In this document: one piece after another, positions 33,845 to 42,825 of the stretch
Layout: each line of letters begins with the position of its first letter
How positions within the stretch are numbered: the stretch's first letter is position 1
Assembly (NCBI RefSeq): GCF_023546765.1
Contig: NZ_CP097484.1
Coordinates: 3,938,001 to 4,002,000, forward strand
Length of the DNA stretch: 64,000 nt
Direction: 5' to 3'
Source of the DNA: Methylobacterium tardum
GTDB lineage: Bacteria > Pseudomonadota > Alphaproteobacteria > Rhizobiales > Beijerinckiaceae
The notes under the pieces: model-generated
What the model was told of the DNA's origin: nothing
Seen by the model: only the letters and a program-made list of their open reading frames with translations
Databases searched by the model: none
Made by a program: the position numbers and the translations under genes

Positions 33845-36259
33845 TCAGGCGGCGCGGGCACGCTTCACCGCGATGTCGAGGACGACCTGCAGGTCCTCGT
33901 TGCGGAAGGGCTTGTCGATGCGCAGGAAGGCGTCGGCGGATCGCGGCAGCTGGCCATGCGGGCTGGCGAGGATGATCCGAATCTCCGGATACCGCTCGAC
34001 CACCGTAGCGGCGAGCTGGAGGCCGGCCATCACCGGCATGGATTGATCGGCGATCATCGCGTCGAAGGCAGCGTCGCGGGCAAGAACCTCAAGAGCATGC
34101 GCCCCGGAGGCGGCCTGCACCACGGCGTGGCCAAGATCCGCAAGCACCTCGGCGACACTCGCTCGCACGAGGCCGTCGCTCTCGACGAGTAGGATCTTCA
34201 GGCCAGCCAAGCGGGCTGGCGGCAGCTTGGCGGTGATGCGGGGTGCGGCCGGCAGCCAGAATTCGGCCAGGAAAGGCTCGGCGCCGATCCCGTCGCGGAC
34301 GAGGCGCCAGAAGCCGCCGCTCTCGGTGACCAGCGCGGCGACCGTCGCCAGGGTCGGTCCCGTACCGGCCGGCAGCGGCGCGGCCGCGGGGCGGCGACCG
34401 CTGCTGACGAGCACCCGGACGTAGGCCGACGACGCTGCCGCGGTGCTCGCATCGTCGGGAATCCCTTCGACGGCCGCGATGGCGAAGCCGGCGTGGCCGG
34501 CGTCGCGGATATGGAAGGCTAGGTTGAGGAGCAGCAGCTCCAGCACGCGCTCGCTGCACAGGACGGGCGGCAACCCTGCGGGGATGCGATTGAGGACCGG
34601 CATCTCTCCAAGGGCATTTGCGGCCAGGAACGGCAGATAACCCTCGAAGGTGGTGGCAAGGTCGGTCTCGGCGAGGGTGATGCCGGTCTCGTCGCCGCGC
34701 ACGAGGTGCAGCATCCGGCGCGTGAGCGCCGCACCCCGGCGCGCGCCGGCCGTGGCCCGCCCGACCAACCGTTCCTGATCGTCCCCGAGCGCATGCCGAC
34801 GCGTGAGCAGCGTGAGATTTGTCAGCACAACGGTGAGGACGTCGTTGAACTCGTGGACGATGCCATCGGTCACCCGTCGCAGGACGAGGTTGCGGCGCGG
34901 CTCGACCTGTGGCGGCAGGGTCGCGGCCTCGCCGCCCGGCAGCTTCCGCATCAGGGCGAAGAGCCGCCGGTCGCCACTGGCATCGGCGAGACAGTGCAGC
35001 CTCACTTGAACCTGCTGCTCCGGCCAGTCGTGCAGGTGCAGGACCACGTCGGTCGGACCCTCGGCCGCGAGGGCGGCGGAGCGCGCCCGGTCGAGAACGG
35101 GCCGGTCGTCGGCGACGAAGCAGGCGGCGAACGGGGCGCCGTCGGGTCCGCCCGCGGACCGGGAATCCAGCAGGGTGCGGCCGGTGTCGGGATCGATCTC
35201 GCAGCAGGCCCAACCGGAAATCGACTCGAAAGTGGCCAGTCGCGCCTTGAGCCGCGCGAACTCGGATCCGGCGCCGGCCATCATCAGCCCGGCGCTGCGG
35301 CGATGGCCCGCGAAGACGTCCGAGAGCGCCGCGAACTCGCCGATCCACATGTGAGGCGCAGTGGATTCGGCATCGGTCTCGCCCTCCCCTTTCAGGAGGC
35401 GGCGCAGCGGTCGCGTCAGCCGCTCTCCCGCGACGAAGCCGAGGGCGGCCGCGCAGGCCACGAGGGCGAGGCCGATGCCGAGCATCCGCCAGTCCGGCGC
35501 CGCGGCGAGCGACTCGCCGGAGGGCACGGCTTGCGCCGTCACCAGCCATCCCGGGGAACCGATCTCGGCCGCGACGCGCATCGGCGTCGTGGCCGAGACG
35601 CTTATCGTCCGGAAGGCGTCCGGGGTCCCGGCGAGGACCCGACTGTCCGGGGTGGCGACGAGGAACCCAAGTGTCTCGGGCAGCGCCGCGGCGCGGCGCA
35701 CGTCCTCCTCGACCTTGGTGAAGTAGCTTGGGTTGGCGTCGAGGCGCAGCAGGCCGTCCTGCCCACGCTCACCCAGCGCGACGGCGGCCCCGAACGGCGA
35801 GTCGGAGTCAGCCCCGTCGGTGACGACGATCACGCCGGCGGCACGGCCGCGCAGGAACCAGGTCTGCCGCGCGACGCTGCTGCCGATGCGGCGCTCGTCC
35901 TGGGCTGCCAGCACGGTGCCGTCCGGCGCGATAAGCGCGGCGTCCCGGTAGGCCGGGTTCAGGTCGAGCCACGCGCGCAGGCGTGCGGCGCGCTGGTCGG
36001 GGGAGAGCAGGCCCTCATCGTCGCGGAGCGTCAGGGCGGCGTTGCGCGCATCACCCACGGTCTGCCGCAACCGCGCCGCGATGGCGGCGACGTAGGCGCG
36101 CGAGGCCGAGCCGACCATCTCCTGCTGAGACGATGCAGTGCCGGGCTGAGCGGCCGGAGCGACGATCAGCACGGCGGCCGCGAACCCCGCCGCGGCGGCG
36201 ATCGCCACCTGCAGCGCGTTCAGCAATCCGAGGGATATCTGCAGCGGCTTCGCGGTCAT
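33845..36259 (-). CDS. Hybrid histidine kinase-like protein with degenerate ATPase
   Basis: 804 residues. Membrane helix about 14-33, a periplasmic Cache-like sensor (about 50-260), a second helix about 265-285, a PAS-like segment, an H-box G-I-V-H-E-F-N-D-V-L near residue 475, and a C-terminal receiver with Asp in M-I-A-D-Q-S-M-P. The ATP-binding part looks non-functional: the N-box reads N-L-A-F-H-I-R-D-A where N-A-R-D-A is expected, and no D-x-G-x-G motif is visible. It is divergent from bcsA, so it may regulate cellulose production, perhaps as a phosphatase or a scaffold. Confidence 0.75.
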   Translation of the reverse strand: MTAKPLQISLGLLNALQVAIAAAAGFAAAVLIVAPAAQPGTASSQQEMVGSASRAYVAAIAARLRQTVGDARNAALTLRDDEGLLSPDQRAARLRAWLDLNPAYRDAALIAPDGTVLAAQDERRIGSSVARQTWFLRGRAAGVIVVTDGADSDSPFGAAVALGERGQDGLLRLDANPSYFTKVEEDVRRAAALPETLGFLVATPDSRVLAGTPDAFRTISVSATTPMRVAAEIGSPGWLVTAQAVPSGESLAAAPDWRMLGIGLALVACAAALGFVAGERLTRPLRRLLKGEGETDAESTAPHMWIGEFAALSDVFAGHRRSAGLMMAGAGSEFARLKARLATFESISGWACCEIDPDTGRTLLDSRSAGGPDGAPFAACFVADDRPVLDRARSAALAAEGPTDVVLHLHDWPEQQVQVRLHCLADASGDRRLFALMRKLPGGEAATLPPQVEPRRNLVLRRVTDGIVHEFNDVLTVVLTNLTLLTRRHALGDDQERLVGRATAGARRGAALTRRMLHLVRGDETGITLAETDLATTFEGYLPFLAANALGEMPVLNRIPAGLPPVLCSERVLELLLLNLAFHIRDAGHAGFAIAAVEGIPDDASTAAASSAYVRVLVSSGRRPAAAPLPAGTGPTLATVAALVTESGGFWRLVRDGIGAEPFLAEFWLPAAPRITAKLPPARLAGLKILLVESDGLVRASVAEVLADLGHAVVQAASGAHALEVLARDAAFDAMIADQSMPVMAGLQLAATVVERYPEIRIILASPHGQLPRSADAFLRIDKPFRNEDLQVVLDIAVKRARAA

Positions 36260-36695
36260 CCGTACGCCCGAGGGGTCGGTACCGAGCGAGGCTCGATTTT
36301 CGTTAAGGGTCGATTAAGGCCCACGGCGCATCCAGGCGGCGGCACCTGTTCCGGACGCGGCCTGCCGGGCACGCCGCACGTTTCATCATGACTATCCGTG
36401 GCGCTTTTCGTCGCATCCGCCGCGCCGTCGCCGATTATTGCGACGGTCGAGAACGAATCGTTAATGTATTCGACGCGCCCGCGCGTTTCGACTCCGCTCT
36501 TGAAGACCGATCGACTTCACCGCGCCGTCCGTCGTCTGGGACGCCCACATTCCTAAGTTAACCGTAATTTCCGATCAAGTGAAACGGCGCGGATATTACG
36601 AAGGGATTTGTTCATTGACCATCATCGCTGTACAAACCCGGTCATAGAGCCGTTGCACCTCGATCCGAGGGATTTTTGGCCCGGGAGGCTGTAGC
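36260..36695. other. Divergent promoter region of the kinase and cellulose operon
   Basis: 436 bases without a gene, more AT-rich near 36540-36600. A GGGAGG ribosome site ends it just before the GTG of bcsA. No operator repeats were found. Confidence 0.45.
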
Positions 36696-39080
36696 GTGAG
36701 GCAGGCGTTGCGTTGGCTGGCCTGGGTTGGGGCGACAGTTGCCAGCCTCGCCCTGCTCAGCCAGCCGGTCGGGACGCAGGCCCAGCTCGCCATGAGCCTC
36801 GCCGCCATGGCGGTGATGATTGTGCTGTGGGCCGTGTTCGACGGTCCCCGGACGCGGTTCGTCTTCATGGCGCTCGGCAGCCTCGTGGTGCTGCGCTACA
36901 TCCTGTGGCGGCTCACCAACACCCTGCCCTCGCCGGGCGACCCGGTCAGCTTCGGGTTCGGCCTGATCCTGCTGGTGGCGGAGCTCTACTGCGTCTTCAT
37001 CCTGTTCGTCAGCCTGATCATCAACGCGGACCCGCTGCGGCGTGACCCGCCGCCGGCTGCCCCGGCCGCCGACCTGCCCGCAGTCGACGTGTTCGTGCCG
37101 AGCTACAACGAGGACGCCACGATCCTCGCCATGACCCTGGCGGCGGCGCGGCAGCTGAACTACCCGCCCGACAAGCTCACCGTGTGGTTGCTCGGCGACG
37201 GCGGCACCGACCAGAAATGCAGCGACGCCGACGCCGCCAAGGCCGCGGCGGCGCGCGCCCGCCGGAGCGAGCTGAAGGCGCTGTGCGACGAGCTCGGCGC
37301 CCGCTATCTCACCCGCGCCCGCAACGAGCACGCGAAGGCGGGCAACCTCAACAATGGCCTCGCCCATGCCCGGGGCGACCTCGTGGCGGTGCTCGACGCC
37401 GACCACGTCCCGTTCCGCTCGTTCCTGACGGAGACCGTCGGCTATTTCGCGCAGGACCCGCGTCTGTTCCTCGTGCAGACGCCGCACGCGTTCCTCAACC
37501 CCGACCCGGTCGAGCGCAATCTGCGAACCTTCGAGCGCATGCCCTCTGAGAACGAGATGTTCTACGCGGTGACGCAGCGCGGCCTCGACAAGTGGAACGG
37601 CTCGTTCTTCTGCGGCTCGGCGGCCCTGCTACGTCGCACCGCCCTCGACGAGGCCGGCGGCTTCTCGGGCATCACCATCACGGAGGATTGCGAGACCGCC
37701 TTCGAGCTGCACTCGCGCAACTGGACCAGCGCCTACGTCGACAAGCCGCTGATCGCCGGCCTGCAGCCGGACACGCTGACGGACTTCATCGGCCAGCGTT
37801 CCCGCTGGTGCCAGGGGATGTTCCAGATCCTGCTCCTGAAGAATCCGGTCTTCCAGAAGGGCCTCAAGCCGATCCAGAAGATCGCCTATCTCTCCAGCAT
37901 GGCGTTCTGGTTCTTCCCGGTTCCGCGGCTGATCTTCATGTTCGCGCCGCTGCTGCACATCTTCTTCGATCTGAAGATCTTCGTGGCCAGCGTGGACGAG
38001 TCGATCGCCTATACGCTGACCTACATCATCATCAATCTGATGATCCAGAACTACGTCTACGGCAAGTTCCGCTGGCCGTTCGTGTCGGAACTCTACGAGT
38101 ACATTCAGGGCGTCTACCTGGTTAAGGCGATCGTCTCGGTCATCGCTTCGCCCCGCAAGCCGACCTTCAACGTCACCAACAAGGGCGCGACTCTCGACCA
38201 CGACCACATCTCGTCGCTCGCCCTGCCGTTCTTCCTGATCTATCTGCTCCTGATGCTCGGCTGCGCCGTCGCGGCGTGGCGCTACCTGTATGAGCCCGGC
38301 GTGACCAACCTGATGCTGGTCGTCGGGCTGTGGAACTTCTTCAACCTGCTGACCGCAGGCGCCTCCCTGGGGGTCTGCGCCGAGCGGCGCCAGCTCGAAC
38401 GCACCCCATCGCTGGCGATCGACCGCCGCGGCGTCCTCACCCTCTCCGGGCACAGCGTCGACGTCTCGATCGAGCGCGTCTCCGCCGAGGGCTGCACCCT
38501 GCGCCTCCTCAGCGGCGCCCTCGATCAGGGCCTCACCCGCCCGCAACTTCGGGGAACGCTCAGCGTCGAGCCGACGGCCGGCGCACGCCGGACCGCGCCG
38601 CTGCCGGTCCATCTGGACCAGGCGACGCGCGACGGCCGGGAACTCGTCATGCGGATGAACTTCGGCACGCTGGCCATCCGCGACTACACGGCGCTCGCAG
38701 GCCTCATGTACGGCGACGCCGAGGCGATGCGGCGATTCCAGCTGCGGCGGCGGCGGCACAAGGACATCCCAAGCGGCACGTTGCAATTCGCGTGGTGGGG
38801 CCTTGTCGAGCCGTTCCGCGCCCTGCGCTACCTCCTCGCCAGCCGACAGCCGCGGCCCGTCGAGATCGAGGAGCCACCGGTCTACGACGCGCCGCTCGGG
38901 GTGTTCGCCCCGGCGCCGTCTGTCCCGGGCCCGGCGACGGCCGGTGCGGCGCCATCCCTTTCCATGGCCGCCAAACCCTCCGACGCCGAGAGCGGGGACG
39001 ACTGGGTCCGCCTGATGATGGACTACGAGAACGAGCGCACCCTGGCCGAGCTTCGCGGCCGGCGCACGAGCGCGGCGTGA
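36696..39080 (+). CDS. bcsA: Cellulose synthase catalytic subunit
   Basis: 794 residues. GT2 processive synthase with L-L-G-D-G-G-T-D at 165-172, D-A-D at 234-236, T-E-D at 329-331 and Q-R-S-R-W at 367-371, framed by about eight transmembrane helices. It polymerises UDP-glucose into cellulose and moves it through the membrane. A PilZ domain follows (about 560-660) with R565-x-x-x-R569, but the second motif reads R-V-S-A-E-G at 594-599 where [D/N]-x-S-x-x-G is expected. GTG start with GGGAGG. First of five overlapping genes. Confidence 0.95.
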   Translation: MRQALRWLAWVGATVASLALLSQPVGTQAQLAMSLAAMAVMIVLWAVFDGPRTRFVFMALGSLVVLRYILWRLTNTLPSPGDPVSFGFGLILLVAELYCVFILFVSLIINADPLRRDPPPAAPAADLPAVDVFVPSYNEDATILAMTLAAARQLNYPPDKLTVWLLGDGGTDQKCSDADAAKAAAARARRSELKALCDELGARYLTRARNEHAKAGNLNNGLAHARGDLVAVLDADHVPFRSFLTETVGYFAQDPRLFLVQTPHAFLNPDPVERNLRTFERMPSENEMFYAVTQRGLDKWNGSFFCGSAALLRRTALDEAGGFSGITITEDCETAFELHSRNWTSAYVDKPLIAGLQPDTLTDFIGQRSRWCQGMFQILLLKNPVFQKGLKPIQKIAYLSSMAFWFFPVPRLIFMFAPLLHIFFDLKIFVASVDESIAYTLTYIIINLMIQNYVYGKFRWPFVSELYEYIQGVYLVKAIVSVIASPRKPTFNVTNKGATLDHDHISSLALPFFLIYLLLMLGCAVAAWRYLYEPGVTNLMLVVGLWNFFNLLTAGASLGVCAERRQLERTPSLAIDRRGVLTLSGHSVDVSIERVSAEGCTLRLLSGALDQGLTRPQLRGTLSVEPTAGARRTAPLPVHLDQATRDGRELVMRMNFGTLAIRDYTALAGLMYGDAEAMRRFQLRRRRHKDIPSGTLQFAWWGLVEPFRALRYLLASRQPRPVEIEEPPVYDAPLGVFAPAPSVPGPATAGAAPSLSMAAKPSDAESGDDWVRLMMDYENERTLAELRGRRTSAA

Positions 39081-39085
39081 CGGCG

Positions 39086-41677
39086 ATGGGCGCCCGGCTG
39101 CACCTCCCCGTGCTGGGGCTGCTACTCGGTCTCGCGAGCGGCCCGGCGCTGGCCCAGAGCTTCCTGGGCTCGGGCCCGGCGGAGCGGCTGACGGTCCCGC
39201 CCAGCGGCAACGCCCTGCGTGCGCCGTCCGAGGATGGGGCAAGACCCGCGCGCCGGCCGGACGCGGCGGCGGCGGAGCCGAGATCGACGCCGCGACCGCC
39301 CGAGCCGCCGCGGGCCGCCGCGCCGCAGACGGTGCCGCGCGCGGTGATCCAGTCGACCATCGCGCCGGCGCGCCGGCTTCCGTCCGGCCCGCGCGGCTTC
39401 CGCCTGACCGGGGAAGAGGATTCCCTGCGCTACCCGGTCTACCTCACCGAGGCGCAGACGCGGGGACCGGCACGGCTGCGCCTCTCGTATCTGTCGGCAA
39501 TCTCGGTGGCGCCGGAGACATCCGAACTCGACGCCTTCGTGAACGGCACGAAGGTTGGCTGGACTCGTATCCAGGCGCCCGGCGCCGTGAAGGTGGTGGA
39601 GTTCGCCATTGCCGACGGTGTGCTGAAGCCCGGCTACAATGCCGTGACCTTCACCGCCAGCCAACGCCACCGCGTCGACTGCTCGGTCGGCGCGACCTAC
39701 GAATTGTGGACGCAGATCGACCCGTCGCGATCCGGCCTGGTGGTCGGAACGGCCACCGACATGGACGTCCGGTCCCTCGCTGCCGCAGAGCCCGACGAGA
39801 GCGGCGCCCTGCCGATCCAGGTCATCCTGAACGAGCGCCCGAACCTGGCGCGGCTGGAGCGGATGATCGGGGCCGTGCAGGCCCTCTCACTCGTGGGGCG
39901 GGTCGCCCGGCCGACCGTGACGTTCGGCCCCCTCCTGCAGGGCCGCAACGGCATCAACCTTGTCGTCGGCACCGCCTCCGAGATCGCAGGTGTCGAAGGG
40001 GTCTCCGAGCTCGGCCCGGTCACTGGGCCCCGCCTCGCCATGCTGCCGACGCGGCCGAACACGCCGCCGACCCTGGTGGTCACGGGAGCCCGCGATGAGG
40101 ACGTCCGTCAGGCGATCATCAACCTCGCCGTTCCGGCCGACACGGGGACGCCGGACGGACTCAAGGCTGTTCAGCTCTTCCGCGGCTACATGGTGCATGG
40201 CGGCGAGAGCCTGACGCTCGACCGCCTCGGCGCAACGTCCCGCGAATTCTCGGGCCGTCTGCTCCATGTCGGCTTCGACCTCCGCTTCCCTGGGGATTTC
40301 GTCCCGGCCGATTACGGCAAGGTCATGCTGCACCTGGCCGGGGCTTACGTCGCCGGACTCTCGCCGGACGCCCGCATCGTCATCGATATCAACGGACGCA
40401 ATGCGGCGAGCGTCCCGCTCCCCGACGGGCGCGGTGAGGTGTTCGGCGACAGCGCGATTCCCCTGCCCTTCAGCCTCTGGCGTCCGGGGGTGAATCACGT
40501 CGAGATCTCGGCGCAGCTGCCGAACGCCGCCGACCAAGTCTGCGACACGCTGAGTCCGGCGGCGAAGCAGGCGCGCTTCCTATTCCTTGACCGCTCGCGG
40601 ATCGAGATCCCGCATTTCGCCCGGGCGGCGCGCAGTCCCGACCTTGCGGCGATCAAAGGCGGCGCCGTCCCGTTCGTCGTCCCGGGGCAGCGTCCGCGCC
40701 TCGTGCTGCCGACTCCGGACCGCGACAGCGCCGATGCCGCCGCGACCCTGGCCGCCCGTCTGGCAATGGCATCCGAGCGGGTCATAGATTTCGAGGTGGT
40801 GACCCAGCAACAGGTGGCTTCCGATACGAGCCAACTGGTGGTCGCGCCCGCCCGCGCCCTCGATCCGGCGCTCCTGGAATCGTTCGGCTTCGATCCGCAG
40901 CAGATCCAGCGGGTCTGGGAGGGCCGCGCCGACATGGTCGCCACCCCGGGCCAGTTCGGCCCCGAGGGCGTGCTCACCCTCGATCGCCTGAGACGCAACC
41001 TGCCGATGCGCTGCGCCCTGCCTACCCTGGTCCCGCAGGTGCGCCCGGCGCAGCCCGTCCAGCCCCAGCAAGCGCAGGCGTCCCAGAGCGAGGCGAGCGC
41101 CGCGCCCTCCCCGCCATCGGCCCCGGCCACCTCTCCGGGTTCCTCGTCGGACCGTGAGCTCATCGACCGCTGGGAGGCATCGACGCGCGGCTCACGCCAG
41201 ATCTGGGCCGCCCTGGACTCCGTCTGGAACGAGATTACCAACACGGTGCGATCCCTGCGCCAGACAGTGTCGGCGCAGGTGAAGTCGGACGCGACGGTCG
41301 AGGTCCCCGCCACGGCCTCGCTGCTGATCGCCGAGGGGCAGCCGGTTCAGTCGAGCAACACCGTGATCGTCACCGCGCCGAACACGTCGCTGCTGAAGGC
41401 GTCCGTCTCCTGCCTCGTCGATCCCGTGGTCTGGGCGAAGCTTGGCGGCAGCGCCGCCTTCCTCGACGCGTCGAACGGGACGCTCATGACGTCCCGGCCC
41501 GAGCGGATCGAGATCGTCGAGACGCAGCCGCGATCCCTGGCGAACCTGCGCCTCGTCTCCGCGGCGTGGCTGTCGGTCAACACGGAGTACTACGTCGGCA
41601 TGACCCTCGCGATGGCCCTCTGCCTCGGCCTCGCCACCACGAGCCTCGTGCGCAACGTCGGCAGGAGGAACTCATGA
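39086..41677 (+). CDS. bcsB: Cellulose synthase periplasmic subunit
   Basis: 863 residues. Signal peptide (about 1-21, ending A-L-A-Q-S), a long periplasmic region of carbohydrate-binding and flavodoxin-like repeats, a low-complexity linker (Q-P-V-Q-P-Q-Q-A-Q-A ...), and a C-terminal membrane anchor near residue 845 (M-T-L-A-M-A-L-C-L-G-L-A). This is the BcsB layout; it guides the nascent glucan and activates BcsA. A GTG at 39077 overlapping the bcsA stop is an alternative start. The stop overlaps the next ATG (ATGA). Confidence 0.92.
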   Translation: MGARLHLPVLGLLLGLASGPALAQSFLGSGPAERLTVPPSGNALRAPSEDGARPARRPDAAAAEPRSTPRPPEPPRAAAPQTVPRAVIQSTIAPARRLPSGPRGFRLTGEEDSLRYPVYLTEAQTRGPARLRLSYLSAISVAPETSELDAFVNGTKVGWTRIQAPGAVKVVEFAIADGVLKPGYNAVTFTASQRHRVDCSVGATYELWTQIDPSRSGLVVGTATDMDVRSLAAAEPDESGALPIQVILNERPNLARLERMIGAVQALSLVGRVARPTVTFGPLLQGRNGINLVVGTASEIAGVEGVSELGPVTGPRLAMLPTRPNTPPTLVVTGARDEDVRQAIINLAVPADTGTPDGLKAVQLFRGYMVHGGESLTLDRLGATSREFSGRLLHVGFDLRFPGDFVPADYGKVMLHLAGAYVAGLSPDARIVIDINGRNAASVPLPDGRGEVFGDSAIPLPFSLWRPGVNHVEISAQLPNAADQVCDTLSPAAKQARFLFLDRSRIEIPHFARAARSPDLAAIKGGAVPFVVPGQRPRLVLPTPDRDSADAAATLAARLAMASERVIDFEVVTQQQVASDTSQLVVAPARALDPALLESFGFDPQQIQRVWEGRADMVATPGQFGPEGVLTLDRLRRNLPMRCALPTLVPQVRPAQPVQPQQAQASQSEASAAPSPPSAPATSPGSSSDRELIDRWEASTRGSRQIWAALDSVWNEITNTVRSLRQTVSAQVKSDATVEVPATASLLIAEGQPVQSSNTVIVTAPNTSLLKASVSCLVDPVVWAKLGGSAAFLDASNGTLMTSRPERIEIVETQPRSLANLRLVSAAWLSVNTEYYVGMTLAMALCLGLATTSLVRNVGRRNS

Positions 41678-42825
41678 GCCGCGACCGCGCTCCTCTCGCC
41701 GCCGCCCTCGTCGTCGCGACGATGCTGCCCGCGGCGGCGGCCTCCGCGCAGGACGAGCCCGTCGTGCCACCGAGCACGGCGCAACCCGGCGCGCAGCCCG
41801 CTCAGGCCGGGAAGGCGGCTAGCCCTGGCCTCGTCGGCAAGCTCGGCAACGATAGCGCGTGGCGGGCCTACCGCTCCCGGTTCATCACCGATCAGGGCCG
41901 TGTGGTGGACACGGCCAACGGTCAGATCAGCCACAGCGAGGGCCAAGGATACGGTATGCTGCTCGCCGTGGCGGCGGGCGACAGGATCAGCTTCGAGCGG
42001 ATCTGGGGCTGGACCCGGGCCAACCTGATGGTCCGAGGCGACGAATTGCTGGCGTGGCGCTGGTCTCCCGACAAGCGGCCGGCGGTGGGCGACATGAACA
42101 ACGCCACCGACGGCGACATCCTCGTCGCCTGGGCGCTCACCGAGGCGGCCGAGGCCTGGAACGAGCCGAGCTACCGCACCGCAGCCCGCCGGATCGCCAT
42201 CGAGTTCGGGCGCAAGACCATCCTGTTCCGGGACCCGCACGGGGCGCTGCTGCTCCCCGCGGTCTCGGGCTTCTCGGCCCGGGAGCGCCCGGACGGTCCG
42301 CTGATCAACCTCTCCTACTGGATCTTCCCCGCCTTCCCGCGCCTCGCCCTCGTGGCGCCGGAATACGACTGGGCGGCCCTGACGCGCAGCGGCCTCGCCC
42401 TGCTGCGGCAGTCCCGCTTTGGTCCGAGCAACCTGCCCACCGAGTGGATCTCCGCGAAGGACGCTCCGCATCCTGCGACCGGCTTCCCGCCTCTGTTCTC
42501 CTACAACGCCATCCGCATCCCGCTCTACCTCGTCTGGGCGGGACTGGTGCGTCCCGACGACCTCGCACCGTTCCAGGCCCTGTGGTCGGGCTCCGACCGG
42601 GAACGGCTGCCGATCGTCGACACCGGCGACGGGCGGAAGGTCGAATGGCTCACCGAGTCCGGCTACTTGGGGCTCTCGGCCCTGGTGGCCTGTGCCCTCG
42701 ACGGCACGCCCTTTCCGGAAGATGCGCGGGGCGATATCGGCAACCAGAACTATTATCCGGCGACCCTGAGCCTCCTCGCCCTGACCGCGGCCCGCATGCG
42801 CTACCCGTCATGCCTGAAGTCCTGA
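41674..42825 (+). CDS. bcsZ: GH8 endoglucanase of the cellulose operon
   Basis: 383 residues. Signal peptide ending A-S-A-Q, then the GH8 alpha/alpha barrel: W-R-A-Y-R-S-R-F-I, S-E-G-Q-G-Y-G-M-L-L (general acid Glu), N-N-A-T-D-G-D-I-L-V-A-W (catalytic Asp region) and L-S-Y-W-I-F-P-A-F. BcsZ trims glucan chains in the periplasm and is needed for proper cellulose export. AGGAGG sets the start at 41674; it overlaps both neighbours. Confidence 0.93.
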   Translation: MSRDRAPLAAALVVATMLPAAAASAQDEPVVPPSTAQPGAQPAQAGKAASPGLVGKLGNDSAWRAYRSRFITDQGRVVDTANGQISHSEGQGYGMLLAVAAGDRISFERIWGWTRANLMVRGDELLAWRWSPDKRPAVGDMNNATDGDILVAWALTEAAEAWNEPSYRTAARRIAIEFGRKTILFRDPHGALLLPAVSGFSARERPDGPLINLSYWIFPAFPRLALVAPEYDWAALTRSGLALLRQSRFGPSNLPTEWISAKDAPHPATGFPPLFSYNAIRIPLYLVWAGLVRPDDLAPFQALWSGSDRERLPIVDTGDGRKVEWLTESGYLGLSALVACALDGTPFPEDARGDIGNQNYYPATLSLLALTAARMRYPSCLKS

